Below, in pieces: positions 1-9,700 of a stretch of DNA of 14,511 nt; positions within the stretch are counted from its first letter, which is position 1; every line of letters begins with the position of its first letter. Source of the stretch: Larix sibirica (lineage: Eukaryota > Streptophyta > Pinopsida > Pinales > Pinaceae). A model generated the notes under the pieces. The model worked only from the letters and a program-made list of their open reading frames with translations. It was not told where the DNA came from and searched no databases. Made by a program: the position numbers and the translations under genes. The stretch lies in assembly GCA_004151065.3 (NCBI GenBank), contig NWUY0300074210.1, forward strand, positions 1 to 14,511. Reading direction: 5' to 3'.

Positions 1-979
1 GAGGACCTTAGTAAAAGTATGATACATGTCTTGTATATTATCTATACTTGATAGAGGAAACAAGTCATCTTTTAACTCATTTATGAAAAGATCATCGTTA
101 TTTATGTCAAAGATCAAGTGATTTTGAGTGTGAGAATTTTCTTTTGTGGGATCACTATACATGGCCAAATTAAGGGTTACAATTAGAGGTCTATGATATG
201 AGTTAGGCTTGTGTTTTTTTAGAATATCGATATTTATCATTCTATTGTATATAGGGATATTATATATGACATAATGTACCCGACTACTACCAAAACCATG
301 AATTAAATTCATCTAACTATAATTTGGACACTTCATTAGACCATTACAAATTATAAGATCTTGAATACTACAAAGCTTGATTAGCTTGGATTTGAGCAAA
401 TTTATACATAGATCTGCATAACTTCTTTTCTACCGGTAGTTTAGAGCAGGGTCTTTGTCTAACAAAAGAGGATTAGTCTTGGTATAATTTCTTAGAAGAA
501 TATATTGCTTGATCAAATTTTGAGCATTAAAGTCACCCATTAAGAGGATATTTTCTTCATTCCTTAAACTGGAAATATTGTTTTTTAATCCATTGCAAGC
601 TACGGAATTTTATCTATATTTATTTTCTTATAAAATTTAGAATTAATAGGGGCAAAAGAACATATTGTTATGTAGGTGTTTTGGCATTAGTGTTGGAAAT
701 CTCTATCAAAATAACTTTAGTGAGGGTGTTTCTTATATATATTAGCATGGGAAAAGATATTTTCCCTAATGTAACTTGCTATACCTCCAATTCCTCTATG
801 ACATGATTGTTGGTGCTAGAATAAGCATAAGAAAAATCTTTCTATATTAGGATCTTAGATTCCTCGAGTTCCCAGGTTTCAGCAAGAAAAATAATATTAA
901 TTTCACTCAGGATCCAACTTAACTTGCAACATTTGTTCCATGGGGAGCCTCGACAGTTCCAAGAGAGGATATGGAACAT
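1..979 (-). pseudogene. LINE A ORF2 endonuclease domain, pseudogene
   Basis: In an active LINE this domain is an APE-like (exonuclease-endonuclease-phosphatase fold) nuclease that nicks target DNA to prime reverse transcription. Motifs appear in family order on the minus strand. SWNCRG at 944-964 is the N-terminal Asn motif, and LAETWE at about 869-886 contains the catalytic Glu. IASYIREN lies at 756-782, MGDFNAQ at 520-540, and IHGFGSSRVHYVI at 268-303. SYHRPLIVTLNL at 166-204 corresponds to the SDH motif, with its Asp changed to Tyr. These motifs fall in three different frames (SWNCRG and ETWE together, IASYIREN in a second, GDFN through SYHRP in a third), and TAG/TAA stops occur between them. 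Spacing fits a complete EN domain of about 260-300 residues. Identification as LINE EN is firm; it is certainly inactive. Confidence 0.87.
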
Positions 980-1107
980 GTCTAGTTGCAATATATTATT
1001 ATATTTTTGGTTTTTTTTCCCAAATAACAGTTTGTTTATTTCTAATTAATGCCCATTTTCCTTCCTTCCTAACTTCTTTTACCTTTTGAACCTCAGGTTT
1101 CTTAATT
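1..1107 (-). mobile_element. LINE A (plant L1-type non-LTR retrotransposon), 5' part of ORF2, degenerate, cut by window edge
   Basis: The minus strand reads as the endonuclease half of a LINE ORF2, running from about 979 down to the left edge. The reverse transcriptase half would lie to the left of position 1. Immediately upstream on the element strand (about 1000-1107) is a lysine-rich open stretch of about 35 codons, containing EVQKVKEVRKEGKW. It could be the basic tail of ORF1 or an N-terminal extension of ORF2. No ORF1 DUF4283 domain or zinc knuckle was seen further up, where the sequence turns very AT-rich, so the element is probably 5'-truncated or eroded. Poly-A tail and target-site duplication are not visible. 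Confidence 0.8.
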
Positions 1108-1614
1108 CAGTTTGGCCTTTTGAACTAATATCTTCATTTATAAATATTCCCAATCATTTTAGCCTTGAGGTTTTTCTAAGTATGCCATACTTATGGTCAG
1201 TGAAGCTAACTTTAAGTATATTAATAAATAATAGACTCCTAACTTCAATTTTTTTTAAAGATTTCGAATTATATAATATGAAATTTTATAAATTAAGAAA
1301 ATAAAAACAAAATTTTGAATATTTCAAAAAATTAAAATTAAAATAATCTTATATTAATTTACTTTATTCTCATAAATTATTCTTATTTAAAATTGTAACA
1401 TATTCTCTACACTGAGTGGATATAAATATTAAAAGAAATAATTTGAAATTAATAAAATTATTTAATATGTTAGATTTTGTTGACAATTTTATAATACTAT
1501 TAGGGGTGGTGGGAGCGAGAACGGTTCCCATTAGTCCTAAATGAAATACATAAATAAGTTTTTCATTGGAGATAGGAGTAGCCTCAAATAACTAGGAATA
1601 TGTTTATTCATTAA
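1108..1614. other. AT-rich stretch, no gene recognised
   Basis: Long A/T runs dominate, especially about 1240-1500. A 72-codon plus-strand frame at 1086-1304 is hydrophobic and low in complexity, matches nothing I recognise, and overlaps the end of the LINE A relic in antisense. No RNA gene, promoter or terminal repeat can be supported. Confidence 0.5.
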
Positions 1615-1823
1615 ATGTAACCTTGGAATAATTATGGATGATTCATTCTTTTTCATTCAACAAAACAAGGTTCTTAGGGAGCAAATTTTGCTTCATATAA
1701 ATTTTCAAAAAGTCAATATGTAACCTTGGAATAATTATGGATGATTCATTATTTGTCATTCAACAAATGAAAAACAAGGTTCTTAGGGAGGAAATTTTGC
1801 TTCATATAGATTTTCAAAGAGTC
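1615..1823. repeat. Tandem duplication of a ~100 bp unit, two copies
   Basis: Copy 1 spans 1615-1714 and copy 2 spans 1718-1823. Both begin ATGTAACCTTGGAATAATTA and end in a TTTTCAAA(A/G)AGTC segment, giving a period of 103 bp at the left ends. They differ by a handful of substitutions and a 6 bp insertion in copy 2 (CAACAAATGAAAAACAAGG against CAACAAAACAAGG). High similarity indicates a duplication younger than the surrounding element decay. No coding frame is preserved across both copies and I recognise no function. Confidence 0.9.
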
Positions 1824-3244
1824 CTGGGAACATGGAAGGGATAGATGATGTCAAATTATTATGTTTAAGGAAGCAATAATGGAGTGTTGATCATAATGAA
1901 AATGAAGTTGTGTATTTGGATAATGTGGTCTTGGTTCAAAATGGGACCCTCGCCCCCGAGGATTTAGATCCTTTAGATTAGTTTTGAAGCACAATCTTAT
2001 GTTTTTAATACACATCAATTGTAATAATATTGGATTTAGTCACAATAGACCGAGTTGGTGTGACCATAAAGTGGATATGCATGCAATTGTCTTCATCATT
2101 AAAGTCTCACTTGAGGGATAACATAATCTCACTTGTGCATTTTCTTCCTCCGTCCCTTGTAAACTCGTCTACAACATGGATTCTTTAATCCCCCTGACAG
2201 GTTCTTTATGTTATAGAGGTGGAATATATTGGGTGTTGTTTACATTGGGAACTAGTGGAGATGTAGGTAAGTTTTGTCTAGTTGTTTGGCTGCACAATGA
2301 ACCATAAAACAATAGGCATAATACCAAGAGTAGTATTTTATCCTCATCAATTCTTTCATTGGGGTATTTTAATGGTTATAGGCTTCACAAATGTTAAACC
2401 TTCTTACTAAGGATCTATTTAACTTGGTTTGGAGTATTTTTTGTTGTTTGAATTTCATTTACAATAGATTTATAGCCAATTTTAGAGGTTGGGGTTACCC
2501 ATAGAGGCAAAATTTCGACAAGGGCTCTTGCTGAATTCTGAAATTTACTCTAGTTCAAGGGTGAATGTAAGTATGGGTATTTTTGTTTCGAGTTGTATTA
2601 TGGCTCATCCTTCTAGATCTGGACATAGTGGGGAATATGTAAATAGTTAGTTGCATAATATTTTGAGGTGAATGAGTATCCAATCAGAGAGGATGAGTCA
2701 ATTGATTGAATTCTTTAGTATTAACATGGATCTCAAGAAAACAACTAGGAGGAGATGGAAGAAAATTTTAAAGAACATACCTCAAAATATTGGAAACTTT
2801 CCAAAACATAAAGATGCATTACAATACCATCTTAGTTTTTTCTATAGGATTAGAATACATTGGAAATCACCCAATTTTATCTACTATTTTTTCTGAAAAA
2901 GAAGGTCGGAAGAGAAGAGACTATGTAAGAAAAGGTTTTTGTGTTCGTAGAACAACCATACTTTCAAGAGAGACAAGGTATGTAATGTGGGAATGTATCT
3001 ATGGAGGAGGCTCAGTATGGAAATAAAATTGAATGATGTGATCCATCATGTTTATTGTTACTTGAAAATTTTACTAGGTAGTATAGTTTTAAATTGTTGG
3101 GATAGGTAGATAAACTACAGAAGTGAATAGCAAAGATTCCAAAAGAGTGGTGGTGTCTAAAGACACCTTTTCACTTAAGCATAATGAGCCAATTTAAATT
3201 AGAGCAGAATGATATCCAAGATCCCATTTGGTGTGGATGATAAA
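1824..3244. other. Intergenic, no gene recognised
   Basis: Moderately AT-rich unique sequence. Short open stretches exist on the plus strand, for example about 1888-1980 (containing ENEVVYLDNVVLVQNGTLAP) and 74- and 78-codon frames at 2672-2896 and 2790-3026. The latter two overlap each other in different frames and show no family motif. They could be eroded transposon or gene fragments, but I cannot assign them. No tRNA, splice structure or conserved domain was found. Confidence 0.4.
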
Positions 3245-3270
3245 ATGATCTACTAGATCATCTATAAATA
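3245..3270 (+). promoter_or_regulatory. Palindrome plus TATA-box-like element
   Basis: ATGATCTACTAGATCAT at 3245-3261 is a perfect inverted repeat, with 8 bp arms around a central C. It is followed after 1 bp by TATAAATA at 3263-3270, a good match to a plant TATA box. A palindrome beside a TATA box could be a protein-binding site in a promoter, possibly an LTR promoter. No transcribed unit can be tied to it: the plus strand to the right carries no recognised gene, and the G-patch relic is on the opposite strand. A chance TATA box is plausible in AT-rich DNA. Confidence 0.3.
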
Positions 3271-4483
3271 GGTTTGGATATAGACAAAACCAACAACCGT
3301 AGGAAAACATAGTGGAAACTAACCATAACTATCCATATATCATAGGTCGGAGGACCCAAAGTGGACATAGTTAATTTATAATTTGGTCGGTGGTCAGCTC
3401 CCTTAAACAGTTAAATCCTTCATTGGTTGGTTCCCGTCAATGGTCAACTCCCTTCATTCGACAAGGTGAGGTTACATAAGAACCATTGGTTCCAACCCCC
3501 CTCTCATCCATAAAATTAGATCACAGGAAAGAGCAAATTATATTGCATTCCTCCATTAATTTGATCTGAATTTCAAACTCAATCACTCATGGAACATCAA
3601 CATACAACTACCAAAAAACTGGTCAAACTTGAGTACATCAAACACTCCTCAAATAAGTATAAAACATTATCCATGCAATCATCCAGTTCATCAAACACAC
3701 TTCCAATATACTATCCAAAATAGTCTCAGTTGAGTAGTTGAGTAGACAACAAGACAACAAGGTCTAATCAATCAATCGATGAAAAAAGGTAGTCTCTATC
3801 AGTAATATAGTCTTTGTCCAATAATCAAATAGGTATTTGTAACAATACTCAATCAAATCTCCCAACAATGAATGAGAATCCCAATCAAACATATTCACAG
3901 TTAGTCTCAACAACTTTAGTTGATTCAACAAGAAACATTTGAGTCAACAACAATTGGGTTTACATAATAAATAGATTCAATTCATCCAATTTATCCCCCC
4001 TTTAAACACAACTCAGGAATAATAAATAACAATCACAATAATATTAGTCGCGAAAACAAATAAGTCAAAGACTCTAGGTGACAGTCACCATTGTTCAAGT
4101 CTAAGTTGACCACTTCATTCAATCAATAATAATACCTCAATTGATGAACATTTCAGCTAATAGTTCAGTTGACTATCATCTCTGGATTAGTATCAATCGA
4201 CCACTCCAAAGCAATCAAAGGTAGGCCTGCAATATAGTCATTGTACGTCTATATAGTTGATGATACACATATGCATGAATTCCTCAAGAATCTATTCAAA
4301 TTAATGCATGACCACTCATCAATCCAACCATAGTGTATTTGATTAGTTGGCATTGGTCTGTGGTTCCGTCTTTCACATAATTACTGAAGCCCTGAAATTA
4401 TAACTTCCATCTTTCCAAGAATTATGATTCCCAGGAAAATTCCTCCAATTCTTTTAATGAGGATGATGATATGGAACAAATTC
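3271..4483. other. Non-coding flank of the G-patch relic, rich in TCAATC / CAACT words
   Basis: The plus strand is poor in G and rich in A/C, with recurring short words such as TCAATCAATCGA, CAATCAA, GTTGATTC and TCAATCGACC. A small imperfect local repeat is visible: GGTCAGCTCCCTT near 3394 and GGTCAACTCCCTT near 3440. This composition continues past the G-patch relic to about 6.25 kb, which hints that the flanks and relic belong to one inserted unit. No long terminal repeat pair, primer-binding site or polypurine tract could be identified by eye. Confidence 0.35.
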
Positions 4484-5731
4484 CTATTGTGGTAGAACAA
4501 GTGATGTAGGATCAGGTTCCGGTTCACATACAGAAGCATAACAACCCTCTACATCAGCAACAATGTCATCTACAACAACATTCTCAATTTTTTTCTTATC
4601 AAAATATTCAATATCTTCAATAGGTTTATTTTCTAACAAATCAATGTGAACACCTACAACGAAAAACAACACTCTTCTAGTGTTAGTAAAACTAGGTGTA
4701 GTAGCATCGTATCCAAGACCTCTTCTTGGTGACTTCAATTTAAGGGTAATAGGAACAAAAATACCCTATACATTCTTCCCAAGTACTCCTTCGATATAAC
4801 ACATATTGCTCAATAGTCAGGATCCTATGCCTGTGGTAAGCTTCTCAAAGCTAGGAGAAATAATATCAGTAGCCAACAAATCATGGGATGAAATAAAATC
4901 ATCATCAACATCTTTCTTACAAAAAATTGGGCTACAAGCAAGATTATAAAAGGTAGAAGAAGAAATAGGTGAGCCTAGTGGCTCAACAACATCAACTGTT
5001 TGCTTCCACTGGCAACCGATATGCAATTCAAGACTCTGCTTGCACTCTTGCAAATCCTTAATAGTTTGATCTTTCTTTGTCAACTATGACAACAAAGCAC
5101 CATAATACTTCTTCAAAGATCGATATTCATCAAACAAGTAGTTATTATCTTCCTGAAGATGAGCATCTTCTTCATGAAGCTCATCGATAGAGGTCTACAA
5201 ATGGGCATCCTCATTATCTACCTAGGTATTATATTCCTCAAGTCTACAAATATTCTTCTTCAAGGAAACATTTTATTATGATAAACAACCTTAATCCTTA
5301 TCTCGAGATCATTAATGAGATCAATTTTTCTCCAAATCCAACCACAATATTCTAGAAATATTTTCCATGGTGTTCTCTGAGGCAACATTCTTCCTAGATT
5401 CCTCATCCATTATTTGGAAAATAACAGTTTCAAAAAAAGAAGCCTCATCCTCAAGAAAGGAATGATCAGTCTCCAATTTATTCTTGTGTATTTCATTCTC
5501 TATCTTCAACAAAACAATGGTATCCTGTAAGGCATTGACTTCCTGCTGAAGTCAATCATGGGATTCTTGGAATGAAATAGCCTTCATCTCACAAATCTCC
5601 TACAATTTATGTAAAGCCAAGGTTTCATCTTCATCAAACATACCTTCCTTCAATAGGTTTTCAATGCATAGTGGAAGCATAAATGTCTCATTTTTCACTA
5701 ATCAACTTATAACAAGTTGAGCATATGCCAT
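4484..5731 (-). pseudogene. Relic frame: coiled-coil-like region plus G-patch domain
   Basis: One minus-strand frame can be followed for about 416 codons, from ATG at 5731 (MAYAQLVIS) to TAG at 4484-4486, through roughly a dozen stops. One local frame slip at about 5265-5325 restores itself: the shifted frame reads DLEKKIDLINDLEIRIK there. The first part (about 5640-5090) is charged and leucine-spaced, for example LQQEVNALQD and LKKNICRLEEYN, and looks coiled-coil forming. A G-patch follows at 4834-4706: TGIGS, then LLSNM, YIEG, LGKN, GI, PITLK, and finally SPRRGLGYD. This is the family's glycine pattern at its normal length of about 43 residues. Two stops break it (TGA 4817-4819, TAG 4766-4768). 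An acidic tail ends the frame. G-patches bind RNA or DEAH-helicase partners in RNA-processing proteins and also occur in some retroelement polyproteins. Which source applies here is unknown. Confidence 0.75.
4706..4834 (-). other. G-patch domain within the relic
   Basis: Conserved positions seen are G-I-G at the start, the hydrophobic pair LL, Met in the KMG(W/Y) position (the following Gly is now Cys), EG, LGKN, G-I with PI eight to nine residues on, and the closing GLGY. Two expected glycines of the central GxGLG are altered (EGVLG). This is enough to call the domain from sequence alone, but the two stops make it untranslatable in full. Confidence 0.8.
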
Positions 5732-5749
5732 TCAACCTCAAATTCAACC

Positions 5750-5805
5750 AAGGAAACAATCTCAATGATAAGAAAACAAGGAAACAATCTCAATGATAAG
5801 AAAAC
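5750..5805. repeat. Perfect tandem duplication, 2 x 28 bp
   Basis: AAGGAAACAATCTCAATGAT followed by AAGAAAAC occurs twice head to tail, at 5750-5777 and 5778-5805, with no mismatch. On the element strand it sits directly upstream of the first ATG of the G-patch relic, in what would be its leader. Perfect identity in such eroded surroundings marks it as a recent replication-slippage event. Confidence 0.95.
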
Positions 5806-6405
5806 TACACAACACAAGGGCTACCTCTAAGCATTATTCAATCAATCTCTTTAAGTTCCAATATAAAGAAAATGTAAATATTCTCTAATTCAACCCTCAG
5901 ACAGCCAAATACCAAATAGTTAATGGACCAATAAGTCGATTCCCCAAAGGAAACTAATCAATGGACAATCCAAGTGCTAGTCGATCAAATAATGCTATTC
6001 AATGGTCCATCGAGGACCTTGACAAATTGAGAGATATGGGATGCAATCCAACCATCTAATCATGTCACCATCTGGTCCAAACCTATAATCGATGGCTTGG
6101 GAAGTTGGCCAAAGAATTTTTTAGGGAAACAAAATATATACCAAATCGTCAAATCACCAGTTGATCATGCCTTGAGATATCCAACCAATCATATACATGA
6201 TCATATCTAGTCGAACAAAACAAAAATGTAACCCCTTGATATTATGTCAACTAATACAAGTTGAACACAATTTTATTTGCCTCGGAATTATAGCATCATA
6301 AATAGGGTAACCAATAATACACCTCCGTCAAACAAGCTAGGGCATCTTAAGTCTAGAAAAATAAAAATCAAGACCTTTCCATATCTCATCATCTATGTAA
6401 CATTA
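5806..6405. other. Non-coding flank between G-patch relic and LINE B
   Basis: The plus strand carries several GTCGA/TCGAT-type words (about 5935, 5978, 6088, 6210) and GTTGATC/CAACTAATACAAGTTGAAC, the same vocabulary as the left flank of the G-patch relic. A 62-codon plus-strand frame at 6277-6465 overlaps LINE B in antisense and has no family features. No terminal repeat could be matched across the relic by eye. Confidence 0.35.
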
Positions 6406-8524
6406 CAGTTCAACAATCTTCCAAGAAAAATGAACCACACGATGGTTGCATCTTCGTTCCCATAGAATTTTAGATATGCCAATAGCAATGGCTCGAACCT
6501 TAAATTCTCAAATAATTTAGATCACATCCTTCATGGTGCGACCCGATCCTTTCATATTTAGAATGAAGAGAAAGGAGGAGAGAGGGTCACCGTGGTGGAA
6601 TACCTTCGAAGGAGAAAAGGTAACCGAAGGGTATCTATTAATCAATATTGTAAGGATTGTTCAGGAAGTGAGGGCCATGATCTAGTTGATCAAAAGGGGG
6701 GAGAAGTTGAAGGTAGGAAAGGAGTGTTAGATGAAGTGCCAAGAGATATTGTCAAAATATTTGGAGATTTCAAGATTAATAAGAATTCCCATTTTTTTGT
6801 ATATTTTAAGAGTGTCGATGGTTTCATGGGCTAAGATGATTCCCTCAAAGATTTGGTGGCCCTCTACATATCCTGATTTTTATTTAGAAATCATATGATG
6901 GAGGATTGGTTTGAAACTGTTTGCAATAAATTGGGTAATAATTTGGAAGTTCACATTACAAAAAAAAATGGGGTAGAACTTACTTGTTGTGGAAAAAATT
7001 TCCTTTTTGGTTATAATAATGAGGAAAATGGAGTTGAAAATGGGAAGCTCATTAAGGCGCAATATAGACTCTTCCACCCCTTCCCAAAAATCATGTTGTA
7101 AATTTTCGAACAGAGATGGATAAAATACGTTGTGAAACTATTAGGGCCAAGCTATTTCCCTATTGGCATGTCCATAACTACAGCCTCGACCTCCTCTAGA
7201 GAGATATTTTAGAGAAAATTCTCATTATGATCTGTCGTCGCTAAGGCGGGGATGTTTTTCATAATCTTGTCAATAGGATCTTCCTATTTTATTAAATATT
7301 TTGAGAGGAGATTCCTAAAGAAGGAATGTAGATCAGTTTCTAACTCCTTGTGACGGTTGATATTTTGGCCCTGCTCAGTATAGAGGAGTGATATTTTGTT
7401 ATACTAGCAAATTTGGATCATGAAGTCATGGAAGACTTTAGTGTTATTTTCCCCATCTTTGAGCCAATAGACTCTTTATTTTTGCTTCCACAATATTTCT
7501 TCCTATCTCATCCTTTGTTTAATTTCATCATGTAGTTTATTTTCCTTTGTTAATATCGCTTCTGAGTATTCCCATTCAATAGCCTCTTGCTAGAGTTGGC
7601 TCATTTATGATTCCATATCCTTTTTATAGCCTCAAAGATGTTTCCAAAGACATCTATGTTCCATATATTTAATTTTCCGTAGATGTTCTCTAGTAATTGT
7701 TGAAGCTGGTACATTTTGGATCCATAATGTTTTAGATGTTCTTCCCACCATGGAGATAAAGAATCCATAAATGTAGGATATTCTAGCTAAAATTTTCCAA
7801 AGAAGAAAGGTTTGTTTTGTGAGAAACCTGCCAAGTCAATCTCTAGGTTGATTGGAAAATGACCCAATCCATCTCTAATTAGTATGCATGATCAAAGAGA
7901 TAACCCTTGACATACAAGCTATTAAGAGAGTAGGAATATGTCTAGGGCAGAAGCAATTTGTTGGGAGCATCCTCTTATGTTGTTTCAGGTGTGCAAGATA
8001 GTATTTGGTTCAAGGTCCACTAAGCGCATAGATTGAATGATGGTGTTGAAATATTTTATTGCAGAGTCGAGATGATTGATGCTCCCTCGTTTTTCCATAG
8101 GTATTTTTATTGTATTAAAATCCCCTTCCATTATCCAAAAGGGGGCTTGAGAGAGATCTCAAAGGTGGTGGAGTGAGTCAAGGAATTTTAGTGGGCCATA
8201 TACATTTCTATGAAATCCATGGGATTTTGAGCCAATGGTGTGGAAGTTGGAAGAGAGGGTGTGAGCAATACAGAAAAATTATGATAATGAGATAATATTA
8301 AGATTCGATAAGATCGTCATTCCTCCAACTTAGCCTCTAGTGTCTACATAAATAGGTTGAATCACTTTCCAACAGAATCGAGCTATGCTTTGAAGGAAAT
8401 CAGAGGAGAATTTTGTCTCTTGAGTCATAAAAAATGAAGGGGATTCTTGATATTTCTTTGATCGAAGAGTACACTTCTTACTCTTCCATTGTATCCCTCA
8501 AATATTCTGGGAAAGAACCTTCAT
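6406..8524 (-). pseudogene. LINE B ORF2 (endonuclease-reverse transcriptase), pseudogene
   Basis: ORF2 proteins nick target DNA and reverse-transcribe the element RNA in place. The start is chosen at ATG 8524, because MKVLSQNI immediately resembles the EN N-terminus; a TGA follows the motif at 8498-8500. TQETKF (8408-8425) has the catalytic Glu, and EGDFNTIKIPMEKRG lies at 8084-8128, all in one frame. LVDLEPN lies near 8000. The EN-RT linker contains YGKLNIWNIDVFGNIFEA (about 7625-7690). RT blocks include a GPDGF-like LGPNSF (about 7135-7152), FFCNVNFQIITQFIANSFKP (about 6910-6970), LEISKYFDNISW (6739-6783) and HHGDPLSSFLF (about 6565-6597). RT is in a different frame from EN. The first catalytic Asp is Glu (LE for LD), and no convincing YADD box follows. 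Confidence 0.87.
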
Positions 8525-8589
8525 GGGTAACTTTATTAAGAGGAAGGAAGGGACTGGATCCATTCTGAAATAGATATATGATTTACTAA

Positions 8590-9700
8590 TGAGATGAGAT
8601 TCTCCCCTAGTTTTGCGATTTTTTTCTAGTTGGTTTTTTTACCTCTCTTTGCATCTTTTCAGATTCCCATGAGAATCGAGGACTCCCTACTTGAATCAGT
8701 TCCTAGGGTCCCTTTGAGATGATTTGGGGAAGATGAGCAACCATCAAGTTTGGATTCAAATTATCGAAAGGAACTTTTGATTAGTTGGAGATAGGGAACA
8801 ATTATTTTGTAGATCTCTTTGTTTATGAACACATATGATGTTTATCAAAGCAATGTCATCCAAATCTATGTAGTCTTCTTCTTGTTCTTGAATAACATGG
8901 TCACCTTCTTCCATGGGGCTGTATTCTATTGGATCGATTTTCCTTCTTTTAACAAGCTAATATTTAGGGGACTGCATGACCTCTTCTTTGTATCCAAAAT
9001 CTACACATTCATGTTTGTTTTGAGCTCTCTCTTCTTCTCCGAGGAGGTTGAGTTGGTTTTAATGTTTTCTAGGATGGGTTTTGACCTGGGTTGTGCTATT
9101 ATTCCTGTGGCTCTTGTTTTTGGTGGATACCGAGATAAACCCATCAATATTTTCTTGAGGGGGGAATGGGGGGGTATGAAAAGGTAGAATTCTTGGTATG
9201 TATATTCATGTTCATGGAATTTTATACAATGGAATAGTGTGTGTTCATAATCTAAATTTTGGATTTGGTCAGAGTAGATTGAAAGATTATGCAAATAGCT
9301 TTGGCAAGGGGTTTTGAGACATTTATGTGAATGTATATTCAAGAAAAAGAAGTATACCTAGCCTGCTTGGTTACTTCCGATATTTTTATGAGATTTCTTA
9401 GAATACTATTGATTTCTATGAGGGTTAGGGTTTCTTACAACCCCATGAATTTGTAGATTAGGGCGTGGTCTTGCATATATTTCTGTGGGAACTCAACTTG
9501 GATGAAGTAAATTCCAATTTTGGAATCAAGTTGTATTTGGGGAAATACAGTGTGACTGCATGCAAAGAATGATTTTGATCAAGATGTGATTTTGCATCAA
9601 GATGAGTCACTTTGACGGTTGTTGCAGTGATGATCGATTGATCAATTCCGGTCAAGCTAGTAAACTTAGATAGTATAGGCATCAATGATTTCCCATGGTG
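8590..9700 (-). pseudogene. LINE B ORF1 (DUF4283-like plus CCHC knuckle), pseudogene
   Basis: Plant LINE ORF1 products are RNA-binding proteins that package the element RNA. Seen here are EFPQKYMQDHALIYKFMG (about 9450-9505), ISEVTKQARYTSF (9345-9383) and, after one TGA, IYIHINVSKPLAKAI (9294-9338). These match the end of the DUF4283-type domain. A frameshift then leads to LDYEHTLFHCIKFHEHEY, which is the usual 'DYE...F-C-x2-C-x4-H-x4-C' knuckle with three of its four ligands lost; only the first Cys remains (knuckle 9187-9234). A serine/lysine-rich tail follows (STSSEKKRELK, later REVKKPTRKKSQN), typical of this protein. The N-terminal half, expected around 9500-9780, is too eroded to place, and the start is therefore unknown. 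Confidence 0.72.

Larger units (their letters stand above)
6406..9700 (-). mobile_element. LINE B (plant L1-type non-LTR retrotransposon), near full-length but degenerate
   Basis: Minus-strand motifs appear in LINE order: an ORF1 with the C-terminal part of a DUF4283-like domain (about 9500-9294) and a damaged zinc knuckle (9234-9187), then a basic linker. ORF2 begins at ATG 8524 with EN, a long linker and RT down to the GDPLS motif at 6577-6591. A possible C-terminal segment follows near 6406-6474. At about 3.3 kb it is short for an element of this type, because the middle of RT and most of the C-terminus are missing. The 5' and 3' ends and target-site duplications are not resolved. It belongs to a different lineage from LINE A, since its EN starts with the MKVLS form and has QETK instead of AETW. 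Confidence 0.85.

Noticed and set aside
2672-3026. Two overlapping plus-strand frames of 74 and 78 codons as a small gene
   Set aside because: They overlap in different frames, lack any recognisable domain, and frames of this size are expected by chance.
4400-4495. Plus-strand acidic open stretch (NSSNSFNEDDDMEQIPIVVE) opposite the end of the G-patch relic
   Set aside because: It is short, ends at a stop, and adjoins the better-supported minus-strand frame in antisense; no family motif.
6381-6398. YIDDEI triplet as the LINE B catalytic YxDD box
   Set aside because: Plant LINEs normally have (F/Y)ADD with T or M following, the surrounding residues do not fit, and it falls downstream of a segment resembling the post-RT region.
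6592-6834. 80-codon plus-strand frame
   Set aside because: It is directly antisense to the LINE B RT core, which carries clear motifs on the minus strand.
8819-9187. 122-codon plus-strand frame, the longest in the window on that strand apart from LINE C
   Set aside because: It lies antisense to the LINE B ORF1 tail, is hydrophobic and low-complexity, and has no motif; an antisense shadow.
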